A stretch of 64,000 bases of DNA, from NCBI GenBank assembly GCA_028023455.1, contig JAQFVV010000282.1:1113512-1177511 (forward strand), read 5' to 3'. Each line of letters begins with the position of its first letter. The stretch's first letter is position 1. Both the position numbers and the translations under genes were made by a program. Shown one piece after another: positions 34,600 through 48,430 of the stretch. The stretch is from Epiperipatus broadwayi (taxonomy: Eukaryota > Onychophora > Udeonychophora > Euonychophora > Peripatidae). The notes below the pieces were generated by a model. That model worked only from the letters and a program-made list of their open reading frames with translations, was not told the origin of the DNA and did not search any database.

Positions 34600-36600
34600 A
34601 TAATAATGTACGTTTAAAATAAATTTATATCTAAGGAGGAAGACGTAAATTAATTATTTATTAAAATATATTTAAAGTTCTACCCTTAATTTTTTTATAT
34701 CTTTTTATTGTCACAGAATCACTGATTGATGTAAATTTGTGTGTCAAATGGTATTTAATTTTGAATAATATATATACGTACTTATTTGTGGTATAGGTTG
34801 TAGTTAATACCCAGCTTTGTTATTAAAAATTTAGTAGGATTACATGTTTATTCTTATATTACATGCTCTATCAATTTAGTACTTTAACTTCAAGAAGGAA
34901 TTTATACATTATAGAGATTAGAGGTTGCAGCATATTAAAAATAATCATTTGATCTTTCAGCTTCTAGCTTTCTCACCAAACCTTAATGTTGATTATAAAT
35001 GCATCTCATAATATTGATATTATTAGCATATCTGCTCAATTCACTGATTACAAAAATCAATAATAAATTTTGTGAAAGGAACCATATTGTCTCATTTACT
35101 GAACTTATTTTTACATGCGCATGGATATTCATGTTACAACTTGTATTTTTTAAATGTTATTAGGTACTGCTATATTGTAGTGCATTGATATATATATTGT
35201 AACTGATGAAATGGTGAAGAGCATAACCTACAGCAATTTAGCTGTCAAAACATTTGCTTAATTTATATTATGCAGCTAATCACTATTATGAGATTCTCTA
35301 CTGTAAGCAGCACAATTAAATATATAAGAAAACACTATAAATATGAATTAATAAAAAAGACTTCCTTTTTAAGAAACACTTTTTTTTATATACCGTAGCG
35401 ATCTGTCAATTGCGCTCACTCGAGGAATACTGTCTCAAGACAATGGGCATAGTATTTCATTACGTATGCGTAGAACTCATTGCCATCAGGTGGCCTGTTA
35501 TGGTTAAAACAACAATGCTGTAGTGTTAGCTGTACATTAGGTCGCAAAACGGTATATCCATGTGCGTTTGGCAAAAAACAGTGCCATCAAGCGGTCGGGT
35601 GCGGCAAATGTACCAGTAATAATAGTAATAATATCACAAGGTTATGAAATTCAAGTATAATTGTATTATTTGTAAATAAGATTAAATAAGTCTAATAATA
35701 TTTATATGATTGGCCTACCATATATCAAATCGAAAATTACCCCAGGGTTTAAAATATTTATGTAGATTAAATAAGACTTAAAATTTTAGTCTTAAACTTA
35801 AAAAATCTTTAGTATTGATATGACTAAAATAAAGGCATTTTATTGTATTTAAACTACATCTTAATTAACTAAACATTAATATTTAAATTGTGGGAAGTAT
35901 TAGCTATAAATATAAATAGTGTTATTACTACAACAATATACCTTTAAATAAATGCATTCTAATAATACCATATGACCATATTTATTTATTATTAATTTAA
36001 ATAATAAAATATGAAAATCAAGTAATTTAGTAGATATAAATAAATATATGAAATAAAATATAATAATAAATTAAATTCTCAATACTTGAGAGATAAATAA
36101 TTTCTAACAATGTTAATCGTAGTACCTTGATCTTGATTTCTCCTACATTAATAACAGAACATGGGACAAAACAAGTCATTGAAGAATGTTATTAAGCTAA
36201 GGATAAAGAAAACAAGTATTAATAATTATATGTAACAAAGTGAAATAATGTTTTATCTGATTCCTAGGTTACATTAGTTTAATCTAATCAATCTCTTATC
36301 TAGGTATCATGCTGATATAAATCTTAGTTACTTCTTAAAATACAAAACATTTACCTTATTATAGTATAATCCTGTAAAGATGTGGCATTATCTTGCCTAG
36401 CTTCTATAGGTATTTACACAAGATGCTTATCTAGGCAACTATATTATATTGTCTATATATAATAAATAATAAGTAAAAACATATATCTTTTTGTTGTATT
36501 ATATATATTGTAACAATTTAAATAAATCAATTAATCATATCATAGACAAAGAAAATATCAGCATTAAAGATTCTTGGTATTTATTTATATATTGGGACAG
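34600..36600. other. AT-rich DNA with one GC-rich patch
   Basis: 35390-35625 is richer in G+C and CpG than its surroundings and contains two GCCATCA(A/G)G(C/T)GG-like strings. I cannot assign it. The rest shows no gene. (TA)n runs followed by TTGTAAC occur near 35190-35205 and 36500-36515. Confidence 0.4.
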
Positions 36601-36810
36601 TCATCCGAACAATAAAACATACTGGCCATTGTCATCTAATAAAATTATATTAAATATAGCAACTGAATAAAAGTACCCACTGTGAGATTCCTGGAGTGCC
36701 TTATGCTTATCTCCAATACTAGGTTCTTCTAACAAAGAATCCTTCCTATTCTTCTTTCCAAATATATAAGACCATTCATGGTCATATGCATACACACGGG
36801 TGCTATTCAT
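36601..36810 (-). other. 69-codon open frame, probably not a gene
   Basis: The composition is more protein-like than most short frames here (mixed charged and hydrophobic residues), but no motif, no upstream signal and no relative was recognised. It could be an exon or an old transposon fragment. Confidence 0.12.
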
Positions 36811-36814
36811 GACA

Positions 36815-39605
36815 ACTTATAAAAAAATATATTTTATAAAACTAATATTATGAAGTTGGAAAGGGATGATATCACTCTTTATTCAGTTTAGCTAAGTACA
36901 TGTGTTTTCCCTTGAGCGCCACTAGATTGTTTTCAATCTAGATAAGTATCTATTTATAGTGTACTTGAGTTCAAACTCATTCAGTACATATTTATTACAC
37001 ATGACTTGGATGACTATTGAACAAAAATGACATTCTTACATTTTATCTATATTGATAAAATTACAAGATCCCAATATTACCAAAGTTTATACTATAGATC
37101 AAAGATTCTTATAGACATTGCTAGCTCATTAGCGTATATTGATGAACAGACATGTATAATCCTATTAATGGCTTCCAAACAAGCATGTGAAGACCATTAT
37201 TGATATTGATGGCCATTTAACTAAATTATTTATCACAATAAAGGTAATAATGATGATGATGATAATAATATCACAATAATGATTATAATAGTGATATCAT
37301 AATAATGATTATAATGGTGATGATGATACCAGCCATGGCTTATCAATAAACTCACAACAATAAATTCATCTTTATAAACTTATAGGCATCTATTAAAATT
37401 ATCCTATTTCATACTGGGATTTAATAATACTAATGGTGATGATTGATCATCATGAATCTCTTTGCATAATATTCGATTTTCTATAAACCCCTATTTACTA
37501 AAACATATTCATTACGCTAAACATTAAATTTAATGATTATAATTTATTAATGATGATTGATGGCGATCATAACTTTTATATAGTATTATTTGAAACATTT
37601 TTAACTAACAACATGATATCCATCTTTGATGAGGATGATCTAAATTCATGGACACAACACAATTTTAGCTTTCTATGTTGAACTATAATTATCAAAATTT
37701 AATTTATTCTCAAGCATAATCCTTAAATACTTAAATATCAACATTCTAATTTACCTATTATTTTGCGGACGCTTAATATTTGCAAGTGATTGCTCAATAT
37801 ATATGAATGGTAATACTTAATAACTGCGAGCAATGATGCTGATTTAAAATGATAGAATTAAGAAAAAAAACAACACAATATTCTTAATAATAACTCGGAA
37901 ACCAATTAAGATATATAATTATATTTTATTAACACTACTACTCTTTCTTTCCTTTAAAGTCAAATCGACAATTAAATAAATGGCATATTAATATAAAAAA
38001 TTCATATAAGTATAAGCAAATAAACTTAATATATAGGTTTGTCACTTTTCTAGATATCTCAAAATAAGCTGACTTAAATCAATATTAATAAAAAAAAATA
38101 CATATTCTATAAATGCTTATTTAAAACTTTTCTTACTTATCATATCATAAAATAAATTTCAGGTGTAACTTGTATGTGTTATTTCATTTCCATTCAAATG
38201 TAATGCCCTACTTTTTAATTTACCATTTTAAACTAATCATATATAACCTATTCTTTGATGTGTTTGGGTAAGCAGTTACACATTCACGCATTCGGTAATG
38301 TTAACATATATGTTTAAAATGTATACCCATAAATTACATATATAAAATTATCTTTTTCTTTTGCAACCTTATAGCGAAAGAAAATAAAATACATATATTA
38401 ATTTTTTTTATATGCAACAAGATAAAATAAAAATAAAAAAAACATTATAAATACATATATCTATAGGTTGCTCATTATCATTAACAACTGAAGAACAATC
38501 AAAAAAAAAAAAAAACATTTCAACATTACAATATATAATAAAAAAAATAATGAAAAATTTAAGTTTAAAGATTTAAACTATGTTTGTGCTATGTAGTGAG
38601 TTATTGCAAATAACTATAGATAAACAAGTCTTTAATGTTTCTGTATCAAAAAAAGAAAATTGCTTTGACCAGTAAATTAAGGTTTACTTTTAATAAGTAA
38701 AAGAATAAAATCGGTTAAAGAAAGTTCATATTTACCCGTCTACTTTTTACTTCTTATTAATGTCCTGAGTTTAAATTATCAGACTGCTTTTCTTTGCTCA
38801 CCAACAACAACAACAACAACAAAAAAAAGTTATTGCAGATACTTTTAAGATAATGCTGAATCAATTGACTTTGCTTGTTTCTTCAATTCCATTATTATTT
38901 ACTGTTGATTGGCTTCCTTCTACCATTTAAAAAAAAATTATTATAAGTACTTTGAATAAGTAGGTACCGGTGGATTTGCTTGTCTCTCTCCTTTAAAAAA
39001 AATAATTGCTGTCGACACTTTAGATGATTGAGGTAAATCAACAAAAATTTGATTTATGGCTTCAAACTTGGTTCTACATGGATGTTATAAATTTTCTTTT
39101 TCTTCTATTTCCTCTTCTCCATTCATTGGAAGGCAGTGAGCTTTTAATAAGACAGGAACTAGGAACAAAGCATTCCATATAGCTTGCGTGGTTGGCTTCA
39201 AAATTTATCATTTTGTTGGTTATTACTGGATACATGACTTCATAGACAGATCAGCGATTTTGACTCATTCTGTATTAATCAGGAAGCAGAAAAAATGGTT
39301 TAGCAATGCAGAGGCATTGTATTTTGCATAACCAAATATGTTAATATCATTTTTATAATTATTACTAACTTATAATAAATTCAATCTTGTTCCATTTTCC
39401 TCTTCTTTTATATTGCTGGAAATTGCTTTATATAAACGCACATTTCATTTGCTCTCTTTTTTTTCAACTTTCAAGGAGTGAAAAAAAAAATTAAAGCGTT
39501 CACTCTCTTTTAAAAAAAAATCCCCGCTTACATTTCTGCTTAAGAATAATAACAAGGAAGGACCGACTGAGTTGAGTCTCAAAAATAATCATAATTTGAG
39601 TGACT
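36815..39605. other. AT-rich DNA with simple repeats
   Basis: 37235-37330 holds imperfect GAT/AAT triplet and ATAATGATTATAATAGTGAT-type minisatellite repeats. 38803-38822 is (CAA)n. Poly(A) runs are at 38500-38515. No gene supported. Confidence 0.45.
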
Positions 39606-39608
39606 TTC

Positions 39609-39702
39609 ACTCTAAAAAAATTAATGACTAACTCATCATCTCTCTAAAGAAATTTATGACTGACCGATCATCTCTCTAAAAAAATTTTATAACTGACTGA
39701 TT
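39609..39702. repeat. ~32-bp tandem repeat, three units
   Basis: Three diverged units, each built of CTCTAAAAAAATT followed by ATGACTGACTGATCAT-like sequence. Confidence 0.65.
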
Positions 39703-39704
39703 AA

Positions 39705-40265
39705 AAAAATTGTTTTAATCATTTATATCGCGAATTTCAACCAAAGAAAAAAAAAAAACATCTGGAAATCTTTATCTTAAAAAAAATCAAAGCTTCACAA
39801 GTTACAATCAATAAGGACTTAAAATTGACCGCTATCGTTATCTACATCAAAGCACCTCTTTTGTAAAAATAATTTTAAGATACAGATAACAACAAAGCTG
39901 GCGATCTATAGCCATCAGAAATAAGTGTAAAAGCATCTTTGTGTTTGTACAGATCTATTCATTGTTTCACGCGTGTATATTTTTTTATCTCCTTATCTAA
40001 CAATCCTTATTTCACACCTTTCTGACTTACTCTATTTTAACAAAATGAAAGTTAAATAAATTTAACACATTATTTAAGAATAATAAAAAAAAATATTATA
40101 TAATAAATCAAAAAAAAGAACTGCTTATTCATAATAATAAATCTATACATATAAATCTCTGTATGTATAAAAGAATAAAAAAAATTTTTTTTTTTTTTAA
40201 ATAATTGAATACTATATATATATCTACAATATAAACATTAAAAGCATAAAGATAAACTAATCAAT
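39705..40265. other. AT-rich DNA, nothing recognised
   Basis: Includes A- and T-runs near 40180-40200; no supported feature. Confidence 0.4.
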
Positions 40266-40266
40266 A

Positions 40267-40642
40267 AATAATCAAAATTACCTCAAATTCACAACTCAAA
40301 TAGACTAGTCAAGAAAGTAAACTCTAAGACACTACCAATGGTTTCACTGCTACAAGCAGACTTCTCAAGTGTAAATAACTACAAAATAAGAAAATACTTA
40401 AACTAAACATTACCCACAATTCCATTAATTTCCTATACACCCTTAAGGAACTTTTAAATAAGTTAATATTAAGGGTGTATGGCAAATAAGTGGAATTGTG
40501 GGTAATGTTTAATTTAAATATGTTATTTTGTAGTTCTTTACACTTGAGAAGTCTTCTTGTAGCAGTGAAACCACTGATAGTGTGTTAGAGTTTATTTCCT
40601 TGGATAGTCTGGTTGAGTTGTGAATTTAGGGTAATTTTGAAT
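40267..40642. mobile_element. ~375-bp foldback element
   Basis: Arms of about 180 bp (40267-40446 and 40461-40642) are inverted copies. Outer ends are AAAATTACC and GGTAATTTT. Inner parts share CATTACCCACAATTCCA and CTATACACCCTTAA. The loop is short. A (TA)n run followed by TTGTACC abuts the right end. No target duplication was seen. Confidence 0.8.
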
Positions 40643-40828
40643 ATATATATATATATATTGTACCTTGAATTAAAAAAATTCTAAGAGAGACTTTCCCGCT
40701 AACTATGAGATAACTATACTAAACTATAATCAAGTTACATCAGCAATGACTATTAAAGATAATTTCTATTAGGACTAGCTCACAATAAACTATCAACATA
40801 TAACATTTAATAAAAGCAATATTTATTC

Positions 40829-41175
40829 AAACAGGCAAAACTCTCCATACAGTAATGCCACACTGTGCCAACCAGAGTAATCAATGGACACCAAAAGGCT
40901 TGTGCATACAATCTCCATCTAGTGCCTACTCATCCAATATCCCCAGACTAGTTTCTGGCTTGTGGCCTTCGTCAGTGAGGAGCCTTAGATCTCGGAGCAC
41001 TGCACCTAGATCTTAGGATCTAATGCAACCCTCCAGTAGCCACCTTTTATCTCCACTTAACTACAAAACTATGAGTCTTAAATTGAAAACAATACTGTAT
41101 GGAGAGTTTTGCCTGTTTGAATAACAGTTATAAGCAAACATAAGAAATGGTGATCATGTGATGTTTATTGACTTA
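40829..41175 (-). mobile_element. Foldback-family retroposon copy
   Basis: In minus orientation it begins CATCACATGATCACC (41170 downward), then the module ending AGGCAAAACTCTCCATACAG (41121-41092), a divergent middle (about 41020-41090, unlike other copies), then the conserved CACTGACGAAGGCCACAAGC to TGGAGAGTTTTGCCTGTTTG at 40829. Terminal inverted repeats of about 29 bp are exact over 20 bp. A target duplication could not be read. Confidence 0.72.
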
Positions 41176-41179
41176 AAAT

Positions 41180-41885
41180 CAATATTTTATAACAAATAAA
41201 TATAATAAACCAACCAAGTTTTTTCAAATTAAATACTCAGCTCATTGATTTTACTAATAGTTTAAGTTACAACTAGCTTATAAATTATAATTAAAATTTA
41301 GTTTGATTAACATTATTAATACGATTATAAAAACTCTTTACACGAGACATTCAGCAAGGTACAATGGCTCAAACAGTGAGGATACACCCTTAAAGATATA
41401 TTCCCAATGGCATAAGAATATTACCCCTACTTATTTGATATAACAAATCTATCTTGTAATACCCTCATGTCTCTAAAACACATAAAATAATCCTAACATA
41501 CAATCTATCAAATTTATTATGGAAATACAATAAATTAATTACTATTCCTTTATAAAATACTATTTAAAATCTAACATCAACTAATAATTCTTATTCATCA
41601 TTATTTTATATAAACTCTAATTATTTTAAAATCTCAGGTTCATTTCAAACAATAATAATAAAACAAATTAAGATTGTATAGTTAAATATAATGAGGGATT
41701 TTACATAATATCTAACTATTAACAACAATAAGCAACTAGAATACTTTAACAACTCTTACATTACACATCTATTTAATTATTAATGTTCAGCAATAAAATA
41801 TAAATAAAATCATAAGATTTTGAGAAAACGTACAATCTTTATTTTATGAGGCATTTGTAGAATATATTATATTTTGGTACTATTT
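41180..41885. other. AT-rich DNA, nothing recognised
   Basis: A short stretch near 41400-41435 is an inverted relative of 52705-52740 (GGCATAAGAATATTAC-like); otherwise nothing supported. Confidence 0.4.
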
Positions 41886-41891
41886 GATTAC

Positions 41892-42968
41892 ACATGCACA
41901 CCGCTTGATGGCATTGTTTATGTGCTAAAACACATTAAAATACTATTTATGCGGCCCAACTTTTCATTGCGAAACAACATTATTTTCTAAAATGGAATAA
42001 TTACATTTTTAAATTACTTTATACATTTCATCGCATGTTGACATTTTTCAAATTACTTTTAAACAATTTACGAACCAACATTATTTTCTAAAATGGATTA
42101 CTTACAGTTTTAAATTACATTATAAATGTCAGTGCTTAGTGCTGGAATGTGCAGGGCCAGGGACCAATGTTTTTGACGATCCTTTGGATCATCCAAAAGT
42201 TGTACTACTTTGATCAAACCAACATTACGATTTTCCAAAACAACATGCAGTTTTAGTTGTCTTGTAAGAGCTCTTTATCTGCAAAATTATAAACATTACG
42301 GGCCAACATTCTGCAAAGTAGTTGTAAACAATTTACGAACCAACATTATTTTATAAAACATAATTAAATTTTTCTGAAATCGAATAATTACATTATAAAT
42401 GTTAGCGCTGGAATGTGCAGGGCCGGGGTCCGATAGTTTTGAGAATCCGAAGGATCATTCAAAAGATGAAGTACTGTGATCAAACCAAGCTTTTAATTTC
42501 CAAAACAACATGCAATCTCAGCCATTTAATTTTTCTCATAGCTGTTCTCGCACAAACGTGCCTTTTCACGTGAATTCTGAGAAATTGTGCTTGTCCTTAC
42601 ATTTTTGCAATTTTTTTCACATTCCAAGCTGTGTAGGGAAACACAGCGACGGGCTTACAATTATTAGTATGTAATACTACATCAGGTAGGGTGTAAGATC
42701 ATTACTTCGAATGCAGATGACAAGAGTTATGGTCAGTTGACTTCCATACACCCTCACATGGTAGGGTAGCAATCTGTGAAATGTGCGTATTTGCATAGTG
42801 TCACGAAGCACATTAGCAGGGCATAATATTTGGGTGCAATGCAATATAGGCCCACAATGGCTAATATGAACATTGTTGTTCTATAGGCCGTAAACTTTGG
42901 GTTGCATAAATGGCATTTTTATGTGTTTTAGCACATAAACAACCCATCAGGTAGCATGTGTGTCTATC
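41892..42968. repeat. Penelope 5' region: inverted arms and direct repeats
   Basis: Arms of about 75 bp at 41892-41965 and 42894-42968 are inverted copies (TTTATGTGCTAAAACACAT core). Between them, 42060-42260 and 42305-42515 are direct repeats (AACAATTTACGAACCAACAT..., GCTGGAATGTGCAGGGCC...). Penelope-like elements are known for tandem LTR-like ends with attached inverted, truncated copies, so this probably belongs to the element that follows. Confidence 0.65.
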
Positions 42969-43013
42969 AACCCATACCATTTTTGATATAATTGCAATAT
43001 TAAGTATCTCAAA

Positions 43014-44198
43014 TTGGTATTAGATCATTTAAAAATAATCACCAGTAATTATGTCTTCTATAACAATAATAGTTATGATAATATACTTTTATTAATCAAT
43101 CACGAATATGTTAATAAGATGAAAATGCAAATTGATAAATTGAAATTTGTACACACAGCACGCTTTAATAACAAACTTAATAAAGAGAAATTTATAACAT
43201 CGATACTTCATATACATTTCAATAAAGCTTTCTCTAAAGCTGAGTATTATCAAATGTACCTGTCTTCTTCCACACTCTCTCGAATGTTTGTTAATGCCAA
43301 ATTACACAAGCCTGACACGCCTCTGAGGTTGATGTTGGACTTCGAAGGTGTGCATTATTTTGAAACAGCTAAGAAGATAAATCAATGGCTAATTGTTAGC
43401 TTAGGCTTCGGTGAGTATACTATTAAATCTTTTGAGTTTGTAGAGTGAATCAAGAATGCGCTAATAAGGCCTGAGTTTAAAATTGCTACTATAGATATTT
43501 CAGAGTTATATGGGTCTATTAATAGAAAGACTTCTATCGAGATTACACAACAAGAACTGGCAAGTAATAATGTGGCTCAGGCTCGCGTTTATTTCATCAC
43601 TGAGTTTTTAAGATGGTTGGACAAAAATATAATAGCAAAGTTTGAAGGCAAGTGGTACCACATGAATGATGGGTGGACCATGGGATAACCCATGAGCGGC
43701 ATCATGGCTAGTATATATTTGAATTTTTATGAAAAACAAGTATCTAAATACAACATAGTAGATAATCACATAATATATACGAGGTATGTGGATGACTTAT
43801 TTGTTGCTGCTCCAGTAAATATTGCTGAGCAAATCAAAGCTCAGATACAATTGCACACATCCTTAGATTTAAATATTACTTGGGAAGGTATAAAGCAAGA
43901 AGTAAAATATTTTGGTATTATGGTACACAGAGAAGGAAGTACTCTTAACTATACAATGGTCATGAAGCCACCGGAAGTTCGTGGACAGATTCACCGAGAT
44001 TCATCCACCTTTATGGCTCACAAGTTTGCTGGGTTGACATCATTTCTTTTTAGAAATTACCATTTGTGCAAATTTGAGGCAGACAGAAGGTCTAATATGA
44101 TTAATTGTACTAACAATTTAATCGAATCAGGATACAAGCATGATGTAGTTTATAATAAAATTAGACCTTTTGTTAATAATATTGGAACACTGAGTTAG
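43014..44198 (+). pseudogene. Penelope-like element reverse transcriptase
   Basis: One frame runs from 43014 to 44198, broken by TGA at 43446-43448 and TAA at 43686-43688. It contains K-L-H-K-P-x-T-P-L-R (about 43300-43325), typical of the Penelope RT N-terminal motif, A-T-I-D-I-S-E-L-Y (about 43480), P-M-S-G-I-M-A (43689-43709), R-Y-V-D-D (43782-43796; catalytic Asp pair intact), and a thumb region after it. The product would copy element RNA at the integration site. Apart from the two stops, the sequence is better preserved than the gypsy or hAT relics, so it is probably younger. The N-terminus upstream of 43014 is unclear. Confidence 0.85.
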
Positions 44199-44299
44199 AG
44201 ACAACAAGCCCTGGCTATTATTGCCTTACGTGTGCCCTTTGCATAAGACATTCTATAGGACTTTTTCTACGTAGTTTTGTCTGAGTTTTCATACACCAA

Positions 44300-44690
44300 G
44301 CTCAACTAATAGGCTTATTAACAACACGAAAGACACCATAGCTTCGGATCAGACCTCACGGGTCGTGTATAGGGTGGCATGCTCTTACAATGGATGCAAA
44401 GCTTCATACTATGGAGAAACCAGAGCCACCATAGCTACTAGGTTGTCGCAGCATAGGTATAGATATAATAAGTCACATACTAACCCAGAATGGACTTCAA
44501 TTTTTGCACAACATCAAAAAGTATCATGACATGAGTTTGAATCCACATTTGGAAAATTGGTTTGTACTGAGAGGTATGATGTTAAGCGTAAGGTAAACAA
44601 GGCTTACTTCATAGCAGAGGACTCCTTCACCATTAATCGTAAAGAAGCATGTTTTGCTATATCAAAAAGATGGTCTAATTGACTCATTTG
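44300..44690 (+). pseudogene. Penelope-like element GIY-YIG endonuclease
   Basis: The frame from 44341, shifted by one base relative to the RT frame, reads V-V-Y-R-V-A-C followed by Y-Y-G-E-T and an Arg/His-containing helix (T-R-L-S-Q-H), matching the GIY-YIG nuclease pattern with Y-Y-G in place of Y-I-G. An internal TGA lies near 44528. The frame ends at TGA 44680-44682 just before CTCATTTGCATA. This domain nicks target DNA for Penelope integration. A diverged copy of its end lies at 21765-21895. Confidence 0.8.
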
Positions 44691-44699
44691 CATAGAGTT

Positions 44700-47134
44700 T
44701 GCATAATATACTGATAGAATGATTTCAATGAATGAGTCAGAACTGGCTATGATTATGAGAAGTACAGTTTCTCGAAAGTGCTCAGCCATTTTAATTGACC
44801 AATTGATATTAATTATACAGCTTTACATTATAAGTGGGATAGCACTATTTAATATTATCATAATCAATCATGTATAATAATAATATTCTAAGAAATTTTT
44901 ACAAATCATATGCAAACAAGTAATGTTTCAAACTATTAATCTTTATAGATCATTGTGGTATGATGAATCAAAGGAAAACACTCAGACAAATCAAATTCCG
45001 AAAAACAAAGTAATTTAAAACATTAACAATTTTATTATAACTTAATAACATTATGATTATGATACAAAAAAAATTGAAAAATATTCACAAACTACATTAT
45101 CATAGAAAATTATTTAAAAATTAAAATATTTACATATAAATATAATAAGTAAACAAACAACGGATAGTCTTCATTATGATTATCTATTATAGAAAATAAA
45201 ATCATACAGTATTTTATAACAGTGGTATACTATTTTTGTCAACATGACAACACATTTTCTTATCTCTATGGTGATAAAATAATAACAATGAACAATATAA
45301 TAATTTATTAATATTATATTTCAAACTATTTCAAAAATATATGTATTTATAATTATATAGTTCTTAAGTATAAGTTTAAATTAAAACACACCTATTTAAA
45401 GTTAACACAAAATGTAAATATTTTAAATTATTAAAAGACTTCTTTTGCATTTCAGTAAAAAAATTATCTTAACCTTATGATATGCTCTAGTATTTTAATA
45501 CAAACATTTTAAATAAAGAAAAATATAATGATGTCTCCCTTCGTAAATTAATTACTTATAAAAAATATTTAAAATATAATTTCATAGCTTTTCTCTATTT
45601 TTATAAGATCATATTTCTTATAACAAAGTTTAAACTATTAATAAATTATATTGCTTGATATATTTTATATTTTATTTATTTTCATATTTTACATTCATCG
45701 TAGCATTCAAAATCACACTTTCATCACTCTTTCAATCCAATCAAAATATGCATTTATATTTGAGTTTAATGATCTCTAATATTTACAATATTTATAGGAA
45801 TATCAATTCATTCCTCTCCTATTTTTTATTATAAAAAACAGTAAATAATTCAATATTATTTATGATAGAAGGTTTTTATCTCATCTTGCTTTCACATAAA
45901 TTACCAACTTCCAACAGTTTAGCTATTAGTCTAACCATTTTTGAGAAACTATCATTTACAATGTGATATCAGTGATGAATTATAGTGATTATAGTGAGGG
46001 ATATGGATATAATAATAATAACTCAAATGGGTAAGAAAAAGCATCATCAGGGCTTAAAAGAAAAAGTACAACTTATTAGGCACCTTAAATTCATGTCATG
46101 GCTTTTATCTCAACTTTCATTGACTAAGTAGAATGCAACTGTCCATGGAAAAATACTATACAGTCCTTTGTTACTTGTATATTTAAAAAATTCAAATGGT
46201 GACAATATAGCTCACACATAATATTCTTTTAAAAAATATCCCTAACACCTAGGATTTCATTTAACAATTACTCTCCCCGACCACCATCTTATACCTTCCA
46301 TATGCTGAAGAATTATGCTAACATCGTAAAAAAATACAAGTCACACTACAAAAACTAAACTACTTTTCTAAAAACAACAAAAATTTAATATTCACTTCAA
46401 GTTGGTTCAAACATTTCAGGCACAAATGATTTTGATAAAACATTAGTATCATTTATTATAGCATCATATAATTTAGAGATCAATACTTTCATATCTGTAT
46501 CTTATCAGATACCACTTATAATAATATATTAACAATTCAGGCATGTAAAATATATGCATATTCAAGCATTTATGATAAAAAATACTTAAAAATACCATTA
46601 AATATTTTATAAGGCACTCTTACATTTTTTCTTTGTAAAATAAATGCGATAATAATCATAAATGCTTCATCCAACTTTTAAATATTCAAGCAATTCAATG
46701 ACTAACCATAAAGTATTAATTAAAAAAATATTTAAAAAAAAATCAAAAAATACAGTATAAACAAATGTTACCCATAATTACAACCATTATTAGAATTATG
46801 AATGGCGATGCAATTTTTTCCTTGACTATCCAACCAAACAAGCTATAATGGTATTTATTACCTATCAGAAATATTAATTTCTGAGAAACATATTTTTATT
46901 TATTATACAAAAAACTAATTATTGTAATATTAAATGAAGAATGTATTTATAATAAAAATATTAATTAAACATTTTAAAAATATTACCTCTAAGTTAATAT
47001 AATAATAAAAAAAATTAAAGTTGTTAAAGTTTTTATTGTTTCTGTTTTCCCTAGCATCTTGTTTTTTTCCTCCAGTGTCAAGATTTTGTTCGTTCTTGAA
47101 GATAAATATATTATTCAGTCTGTTTTCTGAATAT
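44700..47134. other. AT-rich DNA, nothing recognised
   Basis: 2.4 kb without a supported gene, repeat or RNA. It ends at the 8-bp duplication of the foldback element. Confidence 0.45.
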
Positions 47135-47142
47135 TTATGTAG

Positions 47143-48430
47143 GGTACTTGTGACTTTTGACCCATGTGGCCACCAGAGGTGCTGGTCTGGGTCAACCACA
47201 AAAATAATTAGAGTAAGGGCCCTAAATGCAGCTTTGCACATTGCAGCCGAAAGGTGGCACTGTTCACAATGCATAAGCGCAGGAACATTCCGCTTGGTGG
47301 TGCTGGTCACAGTGCATAAGCCCATTTAGCTTACATCGTCTCCTACCAGCCGATACCAAGAACCTAGGTAGCGCTGATTGCCGTAAACACATCTAGCTTA
47401 TGTGTCATCTGCTAACAGTGACTACCAAGATTCTAGCCCACTATGTGGCACTGTTTCTCCATGGTTACACACGGAAAAACTATGCACTGATAGAGTTTAT
47501 GTACATACTACTTAAAATATGAATGGCGTATAATGTACAGGTGTGATTAATTAAGAAGCTACAACTATTTAAATATTCTTTCAAACTTAATAGTATCACA
47601 TGCTATTTCACAGTTTTATAAATGGATGTATTTTTATATATTTTTTATTTTAAAAATCGATCTTTTTTTTTTTAATTATTTACTCTATGTCAAAATGTTA
47701 TATATAAGTCGAGCGGTGGCATATACGAAAGTACGCTATAATTAGACAGATTTGATAAAATTATCGTGTAGAAATCCTCATAATTATTCATAAAATATTT
47801 TATTAATCTATAAGTCAATTCTAAATTTAAAAATCAATCTTTTTTTTTAATTATTTACTCTAAAAGTGTTTTTTTTTTTTTTTTTTTAAAAGCTAATTTT
47901 TTACCCTTCTTTCAAAACTAGCGACATTCCAAAGATAAAATCTAATATATTTAATTAATAGGGGCTTTACTAATGAATAGCTATGGTCAATTAGTGAATT
48001 GGATTGATTTAATGAGACAGAAACTGATATATGATAAATTATATTTATTGACAATTTCATATATACTTGATATAATCCATTACTTAGTGTTGGATAATGC
48101 ACGCAGGCATTTTATTTACTAAACAACATTACTCTAGGCTATTTAGCAAAATAAATTTGTGGCTATTATTTAATTATGCTAAATTTATGCTATATAATAA
48201 TCACTACATTCCACTTATTAGTTATGCCCTTTCATCATCAGTTTGAGTGGCTATTATACATGTAATCAAACCAAGTCTGGAGTGAAGTTTAATAATACAT
48301 CCGATTATGATAAATTTATATATTAAATATGGGCATATAAAGCCTCTAGTTTTGTCAGCTTGATTAAAAGAGCCAACTCTTCTGTAGCATGAGAAATACA
48401 TATATGCTACTGATGGGAATATATATATAT
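47143..48430 (+). repeat. Left terminal inverted repeat (~1.29 kb)
   Basis: The outer ~330 bp is GC-richer, with several GCGCCAC/GTGGCAC-type strings. The inner part is AT-rich and ends in GATGGGAA followed by (TA)n and TTGTGCC. Compared with the right repeat it lacks about 28 bp near 47298. Opposed open frames in its outer part are shadows of this structure. Confidence 0.85.

Noticed and set aside
46930-47329. Opposed open frames of 131 and 102 codons
   Set aside because: They overlap on both strands and fall across the outer, GC-richer end of the terminal inverted repeat and its flank; the mirrored frames at 56663-57015 are the same effect.
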